The notes below the pieces were generated by a model. It ran no database searches and was not told where the DNA came from. It saw only the letters and a list, made by a program, of their open reading frames with translations. From contig DATKBT010000031.1 in NCBI GenBank assembly GCA_035546295.1, forward strand, positions 1 to 64,000: DNA of 64,000 bases. The letters run 5' to 3'. Below are positions 18,057 through 25,865 of this stretch, in pieces. The DNA comes from DATKBT01 sp035546295 (GTDB taxonomy: Bacteria > Acidobacteriota > Thermoanaerobaculia > Multivoradales > Multivoraceae). The position numbers were made by a program, and so were the translations under genes. Numbering within the stretch: position 1 is the stretch's first letter; each line of letters starts with the position of its first letter.

Positions 18057-18782
18057 TCCAAAGGGGCGGCCATCGACGAGCTGCCGTGCCAGCGCGGCGA
18101 GCGCCCCGTCGTCGGTGCTCCTGCGGCGCAGCAGCAGCGCCTGGAGCCCGGCGCCCCGCGCCCCCTCGAAGTCCTCGATCCGCTGGTCGCCGATGTGCAC
18201 GGTCTCCTCGGCGGCGACGCCCAAGCGATCGAGCGCGTGCTGGAAGATCGCGGGATGGGGCTTGGCGAGGCCGATCGCGCTCGAGCTCACCACGACGTCG
18301 AAGCGAGGCCGCAGCCCGAGCTCGCCCAGCAGCCGCTCGAGGCGCTCGTCCCAGTTGGCGACGATGCCGAGGCGCAGCCCGACGCCGCGCAGCCGCTCGA
18401 GGGAGGGCTCGACGTCGTCGTACACCGTCCACGCCTGTGCATGCTCGAAGCGCTGATAGAGCTCGGCGATCGCGAACGGCGTCGGGGCGGCGACGCCGAG
18501 GCGCGCGCACAGCCGGTGCACCAGGTCCCCCCACCAGCCCTTGGCGCCGTCGGGATGCTGGGTGAAGCGATCGACGAAGGCGGGCGTGGCGCAGGCGAGC
18601 TCGCGGTAGACCTCCGGGAACATGCGCTCGACGTCCTCGGCCCGCACCTCGACGTGGTGTCGCCCGAGCACTTCGGCGTACAGCTCGCCCAGGCGCGGGC
18701 AGTGGATCAGGGTTCCGGTGACGTCGAAGGTCACCGCCCGCAGGCGCTCGCGGAGCCGGGTCGAGGCCGAGCCGCTGGTCAC
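18054..18782 (-). CDS. HAD-superfamily hydrolase (HDHD3/HAD-IA type)
   Basis: 242 aa. Motif I is FDVTGTL with nucleophile Asp20; the usual second Asp is Thr22. Motif II lies in IVANWDER and motifs III/IV in LAKPHPAIFQHAL and VHIGDQRIEDFEGARGAG. A helical cap occupies ~35-110. Phosphatase or related hydrolase; substrate unknown. It overlaps the Nudix gene by 4 nt, which suggests that the two act in a shared clean-up or salvage step. Confidence 0.85.
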   Translation of the reverse strand: MTSGSASTRLRERLRAVTFDVTGTLIHCPRLGELYAEVLGRHHVEVRAEDVERMFPEVYRELACATPAFVDRFTQHPDGAKGWWGDLVHRLCARLGVAAPTPFAIAELYQRFEHAQAWTVYDDVEPSLERLRGVGLRLGIVANWDERLERLLGELGLRPRFDVVVSSSAIGLAKPHPAIFQHALDRLGVAAEETVHIGDQRIEDFEGARGAGLQALLLRRRSTDDGALAALARQLVDGRPFG

Positions 18783-19381
18783 GGCACGGGAGCGGCGGTG
18801 CGGCCGGCGTCGAGACCGGCGAGGCCGAGGAGGTGGAAGGCCGCGATCACCAGCGAGTGCGAGATCTCACCGCCGGCGATCGCGCGCGGGATCGCGGTCA
18901 GCGGCATCGTGGCGACCTCGATCTCCTCGTCGCCGTCCCCGCACGGGGCATCGTGCAGCTCGGCGTCGAGGGCGAGAAAGGTGTGGCAGCGGTTGGTGAG
19001 GATCGCGGGGTTGGGGTGCACCGATCCGAGCGCCCGCCAGCTCTCGCTCGCGTAGCCGGTCTCCTCGAGCAGCTCACGCCGCGCCGCGAGGAGCGGGGTC
19101 TCGCCGTCGTCCACGATGCCGCCCGGGATCTCGAGGGTCGGCGCGGCGACCGCGAAGCGCCACTGGCGAACGAGCACGACTTCGGGGCCGTCGGGGCGGC
19201 CGCCGCCGGTCAGCGCCACCACGTTGACCCAGTCGGGGCTGGCGAGGGACAGCACCTCGCGCTGGTGCGCATCGGCCGGCTCGGCCGCTTCGGGGCTGAC
19301 CAGCACCCGATCGACCGCCAGCAACGGGTGCTCGAAGGTGCGCTCGCGGCGCCGCGTGATCCAACGCCGGGGGCTCCTCAT
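18779..19381 (-). CDS. Nudix hydrolase (ADP-ribose pyrophosphatase-like)
   Basis: 200 aa. A complete Nudix box is seen: Gly88, Glu94, Arg102-Glu103, Glu106-Glu107 and Gly109. Upstream sequence LVRQWRFAVAAPTLEIPGG matches ADP-ribose pyrophosphatase-type members. The ATG at 19381 has GAAGG upstream; longer in-frame extensions run through low-complexity sequence. Confidence 0.87.
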   Translation of the reverse strand: MRSPRRWITRRRERTFEHPLLAVDRVLVSPEAAEPADAHQREVLSLASPDWVNVVALTGGGRPDGPEVVLVRQWRFAVAAPTLEIPGGIVDDGETPLLAARRELLEETGYASESWRALGSVHPNPAILTNRCHTFLALDAELHDAPCGDGDEEIEVATMPLTAIPRAIAGGEISHSLVIAAFHLLGLAGLDAGRTAAPVP

Positions 19382-19473
19382 CGCCTTCGATGCCGCACCG
19401 TTGGTGGGCGAGCATGACGCTCGCCACGGCTGCCGCCGAAGACGACCGCAGAGGCCGGTCTCTCGAGAGCTGC

Positions 19474-19479
19474 TAATTT
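19474..19479 (+). promoter_or_regulatory. -10 element 7 nt before a small membrane protein gene
   Basis: TAATTT followed by 7 nt and the ATG at 19487, with no ribosome-binding site: another leaderless candidate. Confidence 0.4.
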
Positions 19480-19486
19480 GCGCTGC

Positions 19487-19714
19487 ATGTCGGCCACCGC
19501 TCGCCTGTACGCCGGGGTGCTCATGATCGGCGCCTGGCTCGGTCTCCTCCTGTTCGGGCTGGCGCTGTGGGGCGCGGTCCATCTGGTCCTGGCGGCGGCT
19601 CTGGTGGCGATGCCCTGGCGGGAGCTGATCTCGGCGCGAGAACCGGCACCGCTCAGCGCCGAAGGCGACGCTCGCGCTCCTCGCGCACCTGACGCCGGAG
19701 GCGATCGATCGTGA
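19487..19714 (+). CDS. Small membrane protein, unknown
   Basis: 75 aa. Residues ~7-43 are hydrophobic and could form two membrane segments; the tail is polar and Ala/Pro-rich. No family recognised. Support comes from hydrophobicity and the leaderless-type -10 box. The 3' end overlaps the convergent gene at 19653-19862 by 62 nt. Confidence 0.45.
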   Translation: MSATARLYAGVLMIGAWLGLLLFGLALWGAVHLVLAAALVAMPWRELISAREPAPLSAEGDARAPRAPDAGGDRS

Positions 19715-19862
19715 GGAGGGTCATCAGCACCAGCACTCCGAGGCCGAGACCCGAGAACGAGGCGAGCACCCATGGGTAGTCGCGCAGCAGGCGCAGGCCG
19801 AGGAGCACGACGAGGGCGGCTGCGAGGCTGACGGTGGCGTAGAGCCACAGCGACCGGGTCAC
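19653..19862 (-). CDS. Small membrane protein, unknown
   Basis: 69 aa from a GTG with AAGGA about 8 nt upstream. Two hydrophobic segments (about 5-23 and 32-50) are followed by a strongly basic/acidic tail (RRQVREERERRLRR). No family recognised. It overlaps the convergent gene 19487-19714 at the 3' ends. Confidence 0.5.
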   Translation of the reverse strand: MTRSLWLYATVSLAAALVVLLGLRLLRDYPWVLASFSGLGLGVLVLMTLLTIDRLRRQVREERERRLRR

Positions 19863-20072
19863 CGGAGACGTCCTTCGGCCCGCGGCTCCGGTGCGAATGC
19901 GACCTCATCACCGAAGCGCCCCGATTGCCGGCAGCGCCGGGCCGGCGGCGAGGAGCGGCAGGAGCCGCCCCGCCTCCGCGCGTTCGAACCAGGGCTCGCG
20001 CGACGAGGTGCTTCGACCCCGACCCCGACCGTGACCCCGGCGGCGCTCCGCAGGAGCATCGGAGACTGGCGG

Positions 20073-20600
20073 CTACGGAGGCGGCTGCGGGGAGACCGGG
20101 AAGGTGCCGAGGCTCGGCTGCGAGCCGGTCACGAAGCCGACCGGAATCCCGCGACCGATCTCCCCCGGCTCGGAGAAGATCGGCGGGGAGGGCGTTTGCG
20201 GCATGCCGGAGCGGTAGTTCAGGGGCAGACCGGGGAACATCGCATCGAAGCTCTGCTGCATCTGCTGCATCTGCTCCTCGGTGGGATTGTCGTTGGCGCT
20301 GCTGCCCACGATCACCGTGGTGTCGTTGAGCCGCCGCCCGAACCCCAGCGCCTCGACCTCGGCCACCATCTCGAGGATGTCGTCCTTGGGGATGGAGATG
20401 ACGTTGCTCTGGTCCGTCATCAGGATCATCTTGTTCGCGTCGTAGCTCGCCTCCACCGGCTTGTACTTCGAGTAGATCTCGTTGCCGTTCTCGAGCACCA
20501 CGCGGTAGCGGGTGCCCTGGGCCGAGAGCTCGGTCGCGAACAGCGCGACGAGCGCGGCGGCGACCAGGAGCGGAAGGCGGCGCGGTCGGGCGATCTTCAT
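20073..20600 (-). CDS. Exported protein of unknown function
   Basis: 175 aa. Signal peptide at residues 1-28 (ending TELSAQG), then a small domain with RVVLENGNEIYSKYKPVEASYD that resembles a short SH3-like/DUF fold, then a Gln/Met and Pro-rich tail. The ATG at 20600 has a strong GGAGG upstream. No function assigned. Confidence 0.65.
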   Translation of the reverse strand: MKIARPRRLPLLVAAALVALFATELSAQGTRYRVVLENGNEIYSKYKPVEASYDANKMILMTDQSNVISIPKDDILEMVAEVEALGFGRRLNDTTVIVGSSANDNPTEEQMQQMQQSFDAMFPGLPLNYRSGMPQTPSPPIFSEPGEIGRGIPVGFVTGSQPSLGTFPVSPQPPP

Positions 20601-20700
20601 GGCACGATCCTCCGGTTCGGGGGCTGCCACGATGAACCGAGACGAGCCGAGCACGCTCGGGCGACAGCCCCTCCGAGGCCAAGTCCTGACATTCTACCAC

Positions 20701-20919
20701 CTAGCGGGCTCGTGGTGGTGGTCACCACTCCCCAACGAGCCGCGAAAGCGAGGCGAGCTCATACCACGAGCCCGCTAGCTCATGTTTCCCGCCCAAGCGC
20801 CGCAAGCGGCGCGGGCTCAGGTCGACTTAGGCCGACGACGAGGTCTACGGGCGACCAGGCATGCATGATCGAACTTTGACCATGGTGTGAACTTCCCGCT
20901 GGCCTAGTCGACCTAGCGG
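20701..20919 (-). repeat. Interspersed palindromic element, copy A
   Basis: 219 bp, related in inverted orientation to copy B (49776-50048). At 20701-20715 and 20764-20778 lies a perfect 15-bp inverted repeat (CTAGCGGGCTCGTGG and its complement) enclosing a 48-nt loop. The other end (20893-20919) carries a 27-nt block identical to the left end of copy B. Internal blocks are shared but separated by variable DNA. No ORF of its own. It lies between fabB and the start of the 20600 gene. Confidence 0.85.
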
Positions 20920-20984
20920 CAGAAAACCGCGTGCCCGGCGCGCTCGCGATCGTCGAGCACGGGACGTGCAGCAGGGGCCTCGCC

Positions 20985-22247
20985 TCAGTCGCCCGCGCCC
21001 AGCACCAGGCTGGCGTTGGTCCCGCCGAAGCCGAAGGAGTTGACCAGGTGCACCCGCGACGGCCGTGCCAGGGTCTCGGTCAGCACCAGAGCCTCGCCGA
21101 TCGCGGGATCGAGGCGGTCGACGTTGCGCGATCCGGCGAGAAAGCCGTCCCGCATCATCAGCAGGCTGTAGATCGCCTCCTGCGCCCCCGCCGCCCCCAG
21201 ACCGTGTCCGGCGATCGATTTGGGCGCCGCGATCGGCGGGCAGCGGTCGCCGAAGACGTCGAGCGCCGCGCGGACCTCCGCCACGTCGCCGGTCGGGGTG
21301 CCGGTGGCGTGCGCGTTGAGGTAGTCCACGGCACCAGGATCGACTCCCGCGTCCTCGAGCGCCGCCCGCATGCAGACTGAGGCGTTGCGTCCTTCGGGCT
21401 CCGGGAGGATCAGGTCGTACGGCTCCGAAGTCGCGCCGTAGCCGAGCACCTCGCCCAGGACCGGTGCGGTGCGCTCCCGTGCGCGCTCGTACGCCTCGAG
21501 CACCAGGACGCCGGCGCCGCCGCCGATCACAAAGCCGTCGCGCTCCGCGTCAAAGGGGCGCGAGGCGCGGGCCGGACTGTCGTTCCAACGGGTGGTGAGC
21601 GCCGCACGCATCGCGTTGAAGGCGGCGGCGACCATGATGTTGATCTCCTCGGCCCCTCCCGCGATCGCGCCGTCGAGCGCTCCGCAGCGGATGAGCTCGA
21701 AGGCGTGCCCGATCGAGTGCGACGAGGTCGAGCAGGCGGCCGACAGGGAGTAGGAGCGGCCGCCGATTCCGAACACGTGGGTCAGGTGCGCGCTCACTGC
21801 GCTCGACATCGACTGGAGCAGGGAGTGCGGCCGGATGCGCCGGGCGCGGCCGGCGTCGATCAGCAAGGCTCCCTCGTGGATGGTGGGCATGCTGCCGACG
21901 CCCGATCCGACCAGGCATCCGAACCGGGAGCTCGCCCGCCGTTCGGCGTCGAGCCCGGCCTGCGCGATCGCGTCCTCTGCTGCGAGCGCGGCGAGCGCCG
22001 ACACCTCTCCCATCTTCTCGAGTCGCCTGCGACCGAGCCCGCTGCGCGCGACGCGACCTTCGACGTCGAGGCGACCGGCGACCCAGCTCGACAGCCCTCG
22101 CTCCTGCCAGTCCGGGCGCGCCTCGATCCCCGAGCGCCCGTCGCGCAGCGCGCTCGCCACCTCGTCGAGCTCGTTGCCGAGGCTCGAGACGATGCCGATC
22201 CCCGTGATCGCCACCCGTTCCCCTCGACCGGACCGGCCGGCGCTCAC
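20985..22247 (-). CDS. fabB: Beta-ketoacyl-ACP synthase (FabB/KAS I type)
   Basis: 420 aa. Condensing enzyme of fatty-acid elongation. Catalytic triad visible as Cys in LSAACSTSSHSIGHAFE, His in NAHATGTPTGD and His in KSIAGHGLGAAGAQEAIYSLLM. The QSMSSAVSAHLTHVFGI and NSFGFGGTNASLVL segments are closer to FabB than FabF. The ACP gene lies 79 nt upstream in the same direction, so they probably form one unit. Confidence 0.88.
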   Translation of the reverse strand: MSAGRSGRGERVAITGIGIVSSLGNELDEVASALRDGRSGIEARPDWQERGLSSWVAGRLDVEGRVARSGLGRRRLEKMGEVSALAALAAEDAIAQAGLDAERRASSRFGCLVGSGVGSMPTIHEGALLIDAGRARRIRPHSLLQSMSSAVSAHLTHVFGIGGRSYSLSAACSTSSHSIGHAFELIRCGALDGAIAGGAEEINIMVAAAFNAMRAALTTRWNDSPARASRPFDAERDGFVIGGGAGVLVLEAYERARERTAPVLGEVLGYGATSEPYDLILPEPEGRNASVCMRAALEDAGVDPGAVDYLNAHATGTPTGDVAEVRAALDVFGDRCPPIAAPKSIAGHGLGAAGAQEAIYSLLMMRDGFLAGSRNVDRLDPAIGEALVLTETLARPSRVHLVNSFGFGGTNASLVLGAGD

Positions 22248-22326
22248 CTCGCCCTCCCTCCCCCGGACGTCGGGAGCCCGCGCGAGCCGGCGACCCTCTG
22301 GAGTTTCGTGCCAGCGCTCGTCGAGC

Positions 22327-22590
22327 TCAAGAGTCCGCGGCCACCCGTTCGTCGAGCAGTCGCTTGACGGCGCTCACCACGTCGCCGACCTTCTGGAAGG
22401 TGGCGAGCTGCTCGTCCGGGACCTCGATGTCGAGCTCGTCCTCGAGCTCGAGAGCGAGGTCGACCGCGTCCAGCGAGTTGAGCCCGAGATCCTCGCGCAG
22501 CCGGGTCTCGGCGGTGATCGGCCCGGTGTCGTCGTCGCTGAGCTTGGCGAGCTCGGCGGTGATCAGCTCGAGGATCTGCTGCTCGTTCAT
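22327..22590 (-). CDS. acpP: Acyl carrier protein
   Basis: 87 aa. The phosphopantetheine Ser is in GLNSLDAVDLALELED, with acidic helix II typical of ACPs. It is slightly divergent (NSL in place of DSL), so it may be a dedicated ACP for the adjacent KAS. Confidence 0.9.
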   Translation of the reverse strand: MNEQQILELITAELAKLSDDDTGPITAETRLREDLGLNSLDAVDLALELEDELDIEVPDEQLATFQKVGDVVSAVKRLLDERVAADS

Positions 22591-22610
22591 GCGGTCACCG
22601 AGGCGGGGCT

Positions 22611-22642
22611 ATGCTAGCAGCCTGGTGCTCGTGCCGAGCACC
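22611..22642 (-). promoter_or_regulatory. acpP promoter with overlapping palindromic operator
   Basis: On the minus strand TAGCAT (22616-22611) is a plausible -10, 21 nt before the acpP start. Where the -35 should be sits a perfect 8-bp inverted repeat with a 3-nt centre, GGTGCTCG-TGC-CGAGCACC (22624-22642). This arrangement is typical of repressor operators, but the factor is unknown. Confidence 0.4.
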
Positions 22643-22900
22643 GAGGTCATGCAGCCTGGAGCGAGAGCTGGAAGCGGTCGATCTCCGTGTCGGCCGATCG
22701 CAGCTCGCTCATCGAAGCGCCGCAGGTCGAACGAGTCCCTTGGGGCAACGAGAGCGGCGGTGTCGGGAGGATCCCGGTGCTCCGGAGGGGCACCGTCGAG
22801 GATGGAAGACGTTGGAGCGCGAGAGCCGTAGCCGCCGATCCGGTGGTCGGCCGAGAGGGGTCCGGGTGATCGGGACGGGCGGGCCGCTCGGGGCGTCGTC

Positions 22901-23986
22901 GTGAGCGCCGGCGCCTCACGGCCGCGGCGTCGTCCACCCGGGGCCCCCCGCATCCTGCTGGTGCGCCTGTCCGCGATCGGCGACTGCCTGCACGCGCTCC
23001 CCGTCGTCCACGAGCTGCGCCGGCAGATCCCGGACGGCTTCCTCGGCTGGGCGATCGAGGCGCCGGGGCTCTGCTTGCTCGAGGGGCACCCGGAGGTCGA
23101 TCGGTTCCACCGTTATCCGAGGGAGGTGGGGGACGGCGAGCGGTGGCGAGCGCTGCGCAGCTTTCGGCGGGAGCTGCGGGCGGTGGGATACGACGTCGCG
23201 CTCGACGTCCAGGGATTGACCAAGAGCGGATGGGTGGCCTGGTTGTCGGGCGCCGCGGAGCGGATCGGTTTCGCTGGGGTCGATTCGCGTGAGCTGAACC
23301 GCTTCTTCCTCAGCCGGCGCCTGGTTCCCTCGCCGCAGCGGGTCCACGTCATCGATCGCAACCTCGCGCTGCTCGACGCGCTCGGCCTCGACGTCCCGGA
23401 ACGGGCGGAGTGGATGCTGCCCGAGCCCCAGCCCTCGCTCGAGCTCACCGCCTTCCTCGATACCCTCGGCGGCTCCCGCTTCGTGGCGCTCAACCCCGGC
23501 GCCGCCTGGCCGTCGAAGCGTTGGCCCGTCCCGGCGTTCGCGCGGCTCGCCCGCCGGATCGCGACCGAGCTCGGGCCGCCGGTGGTCCTCACCTGGGGCA
23601 GCCTTGAGGAGCGGCGCGACGCCGAGTCGATCCGGGACGCGGCGGCGGCCGCCTCCGTTCGCCTCGCGCCCCCGACCGACCTGCGCCAGCTCGGCGCCCT
23701 GCTCGGCCGCGCGACCCTGATGATCTCCGGCGACACCGGCCCCCTCCACCTGGCGGCGGCGCTGCGCACGCCCTGCGTCGCGATCTTCGGTCCCACCGAT
23801 CCAGCCCGCAACGGCCCCTACGGCGAAGGCCACGTGACCGTCACCGACGACAGCCCGCTCGAGTGCCGGCCGTGCTGGGAGACGACCTGCGGCCGCGGGG
23901 ACCTGGCCTGTCTCGAGCGCGTCGGGGCCGACCGGGTGTTCGCGGCGTGCGCGGCGGCGTGGGAGAGGATCGCGGAGGCGGTTTGA
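22901..23986 (+). CDS. Heptosyltransferase (glycosyltransferase family 9)
   Basis: 361 aa. Adds heptose to the inner core of lipopolysaccharide at the inner membrane. N-terminal ILLVRLSAIGDCLHALPVV and the C-terminal GDTGPLHLAAALRTPCVAIFGPTDPARNGP, characteristic of the ADP-heptose site of WaaC/WaaF-type enzymes. GTG start. Supports an LPS-bearing outer membrane. The 310-nt region before it (22591-22900) shows only the acpP promoter. Confidence 0.9.
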   Translation: MSAGASRPRRRPPGAPRILLVRLSAIGDCLHALPVVHELRRQIPDGFLGWAIEAPGLCLLEGHPEVDRFHRYPREVGDGERWRALRSFRRELRAVGYDVALDVQGLTKSGWVAWLSGAAERIGFAGVDSRELNRFFLSRRLVPSPQRVHVIDRNLALLDALGLDVPERAEWMLPEPQPSLELTAFLDTLGGSRFVALNPGAAWPSKRWPVPAFARLARRIATELGPPVVLTWGSLEERRDAESIRDAAAAASVRLAPPTDLRQLGALLGRATLMISGDTGPLHLAAALRTPCVAIFGPTDPARNGPYGEGHVTVTDDSPLECRPCWETTCGRGDLACLERVGADRVFAACAAAWERIAEAV

Positions 23987-24194
23987 GCCGCAGGGCGCGT
24001 CCCCGCTCCCCGGGCCGTCGAGGGGAGCGCGTCGGATCGCCTGGCATGGCGAGGGTGCAAACGAGCAACCGGTGCGCGGCGCTGCGAGGACGCGTGCAGC
24101 ACGAACGGGCTCGACGGCGACGGCTGCGGTCTCCGAGGCTCCTGCGGGAGTACGGTCGCGGGGCCGGAGCCCGCAGCCGTTCTCCGTACGCCGG

Positions 24195-24734
24195 TCAGAG
24201 CTCCGGAAAGGTGAGCCCGAAACGCTCGCAGAGGCCGGGCACGCTTTCGAAGTCCATGTCGAGGGCATATCGCTCATTGATCGCCGCGAACGCCTCCAGG
24301 TCACCCCACGATGCGGAGACCTCTCGGAAGTAGTCCTCGAATCCCGCCGGAGAGATGACCTCGATGATCTGGCACGGCGAGTCCCCGTCGTTCCAGAAGG
24401 TGTGCCATTGGCTGCGGGGCTTGTGCACCCAGGAGCCGGGACCGGCGGTCACCACCGAGTCGCCGAGGAGGGCCCCGAGCCGGCCCTCGAGCACGTAGGA
24501 GTACTCGTCTTCCCGGTGATGACGATGCAGCGGTGCGGCGAGCGCGCGCGGAGCCATCGGATGGTGGACGACCGCGAAGCGGCCGCCGGTCTCGGCGCCG
24601 TCGATCTTCCAGTCGACGCCGAGCCCCCCGAAGTCGAAGGACTCGGTGACGTTCGGCAGCTTGACGAGCGGGCCGTCGCTCGCGGTTCGGGCCTCCCGAT
24701 CGGGGGCGGCCGTGGTCGGTGGGGTCGCGGTCAT
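24195..24734 (-). CDS. Cupin-domain protein
   Basis: 179 aa. One beta-barrel cupin: metal-binding pattern HRHHREDEYSYVLEG in motif 1 and a second motif around HTFWNDGD; Gly-rich PGSWVHKP between. Single-domain cupins can be dioxygenases, isomerases or ligand sensors; substrate unknown. ATG 24734 follows GAGGAGG, so longer extensions are rejected. Confidence 0.8.
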   Translation of the reverse strand: MTATPPTTAAPDREARTASDGPLVKLPNVTESFDFGGLGVDWKIDGAETGGRFAVVHHPMAPRALAAPLHRHHREDEYSYVLEGRLGALLGDSVVTAGPGSWVHKPRSQWHTFWNDGDSPCQIIEVISPAGFEDYFREVSASWGDLEAFAAINERYALDMDFESVPGLCERFGLTFPEL

Positions 24735-25162
24735 GATGCGCCTCCTCTCGAAGCGTCTGGTGGTTGGTGAGGGAGGCCGCCCCTCGTGCGGGGGCGGGCC
24801 GTGCGGGTGCTGCAGGGAAGTGCACGAGGAGCGCGACCCGTTACAGGAGCGGCGATGATTCCGTTCCGCGCTTCTGCTCTGCGGCGAAGCGCACGCGAGC
24901 GACAACCGGCTCGCCGGCGGGTCGAGGCCTCGATGTCGCGGGGCGCGCCGCCGTTTGGCGAGCAGCTCGTGCGATCGACGAGGCCGGAGCGCCGCTGCAC
25001 CAGGCGCCGCCCAGCTCGAGTGCCAACAGAAGCGACCCGCAGCGGGCGCCTCGAGCGTGCAGAGGCGAAAAGCGCTGCGCGTTCAGTCTCCTCCGCGAAG
25101 CGCCCCCTCGAGTCCCCGCGGAGCTCTCGCTCACGGATTCTGGTGTGGCGTCGGAAGAGAAA
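24735..25162. other. Intergenic region between cupin gene and tRNA cluster
   Basis: 428 nt, GC-rich, with no credible gene on either strand. ORFs that cross it also cross the tRNAs and have random composition. It must contain the cupin promoter; nothing else is seen. Confidence 0.6.
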
Positions 25163-25239
25163 TGGTGCGCCCGAGAGGACTCGAACCTCTGACCTACAGC
25201 TCCGGAGGCTGTCGCTCTATCCAGCTGAGCTACGGGCGC
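25163..25239 (-). tRNA. tRNA-Arg (CCG)
   Basis: 77 nt. Acceptor GCGCCCG/CGGGCGC, D-arm TAGCTCAGC, anticodon loop CTCCGGA (CCG) on stem ACAGC/GCTGT, T-loop GGTTCGAGTCC. CCA encoded. Confidence 0.96.
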
Positions 25240-25261
25240 GTGTGCGATCCGCGTGAGACGT

Positions 25262-25337
25262 TGGGGTGGGCGAGGGGACTTGAACCCCCAACCACTGGAA
25301 CCACAATCCAGCGCTCTGCCGGTTGAGCTACGCCCAC
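25262..25337 (-). tRNA. tRNA-His (GTG)
   Basis: 76 nt. Acceptor GTGGGCG/CGCCCAC, anticodon loop TTGTGGT (GTG), discriminator C with encoded CCA, and a G at -1 (25338) as required for histidyl-tRNA identity. Confidence 0.96.
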
Positions 25338-25379
25338 CATGAAGTCCGCGTCGACGTCGAGTCGATTGTCGAGATCCGT

Positions 25380-25456
25380 TGGCCTGCCTGGAGGGACTCG
25401 AACCCCCGACCCGCGGCTTAGAAGGCCGCCGCTCTATCCAGCTGAGCTACAGGCAG
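25380..25456 (-). tRNA. tRNA-Arg (TCT)
   Basis: 77 nt. Acceptor CTGCCTG/CAGGCAG, anticodon stem GCGGC/GCCGC with loop CTTCTAA (TCT), T-loop GGTTCGAGTCC, discriminator G, CCA encoded. Confidence 0.96.
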
Positions 25457-25557
25457 TGGAAACGGGCTCCACGTGCCTCCTCCGAAAGCAGCTGCCTCCG
25501 AAAGTCCCTGCCTCGTGAGGCCGGACCGCGAGAGGCCCTGTCCTCGAGAAGCCGGTA

Positions 25558-25631
25558 TCGGGGCGCCCAGATTTGAACTGAGGACCCCCTGCGCCCAAGG
25601 CAGGTGCGCTACCAGACTGCGCCACGCCCCG
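25558..25631 (-). tRNA. tRNA-Pro (TGG)
   Basis: 74 nt. Acceptor CGGGGCG/CGCCCCG, anticodon stem CCTGC/GCAGG with loop CTTGGGC (TGG), T-loop AGTTCAAATCT. Unlike its neighbours it has no encoded CCA (TAC follows the discriminator A). First gene of the Pro-Arg-His-Arg transcript. Confidence 0.95.
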
Positions 25632-25647
25632 ACAGACACAGCGGGGC

Positions 25648-25677
25648 AGTCTACAAACGGCCGCTCTGAGCTGTCAA
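25648..25677 (-). promoter_or_regulatory. Promoter of the tRNA cluster
   Basis: Minus strand TTGACA (25677-25672), an 18-nt spacer and TAGACT (25653-25648). The start would fall about 10 nt before tRNA-Pro. One of the best promoter matches in the window. Confidence 0.75.
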
Positions 25678-25865
25678 CGAAGCGCGGGCTCGTCGAGAGC
25701 GGCGAGCGAGGCGCCGCAACGGCGAGCAGTGTTCCCGAGGATTCTGCGGAAGAGGCGACGGCCTGAACCGTCCGGATCCCCGAGCGTGCAGTCTGAGCAT
25801 GCTCGGGCTGCATGGGGAGACGCGTCGAACGCCTGGCGAGCTGCGCTCGCGCGCCGCTTCTCTGG

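Noticed and set aside
18044..18073. Upstream ATG at 18073 for the lipoprotein gene
   Set aside because: It would overlap the HAD gene and has no ribosome-binding site, while ATG 18043 has a -10 box 7 nt upstream.
20701..20879. Shared peptide TTPQRAAKARRAHTTSPLA in frames at 20.7 kb and 50.0 kb
   Set aside because: The match comes from the palindromic DNA element being open in that frame in both copies, not from a protein gene; the frames have no start signals or domain.
24735..25162. Search for a gene or RNase P/tmRNA-like RNA in the gap before the tRNA cluster
   Set aside because: No conserved RNA signature or coding frame could be recognised.
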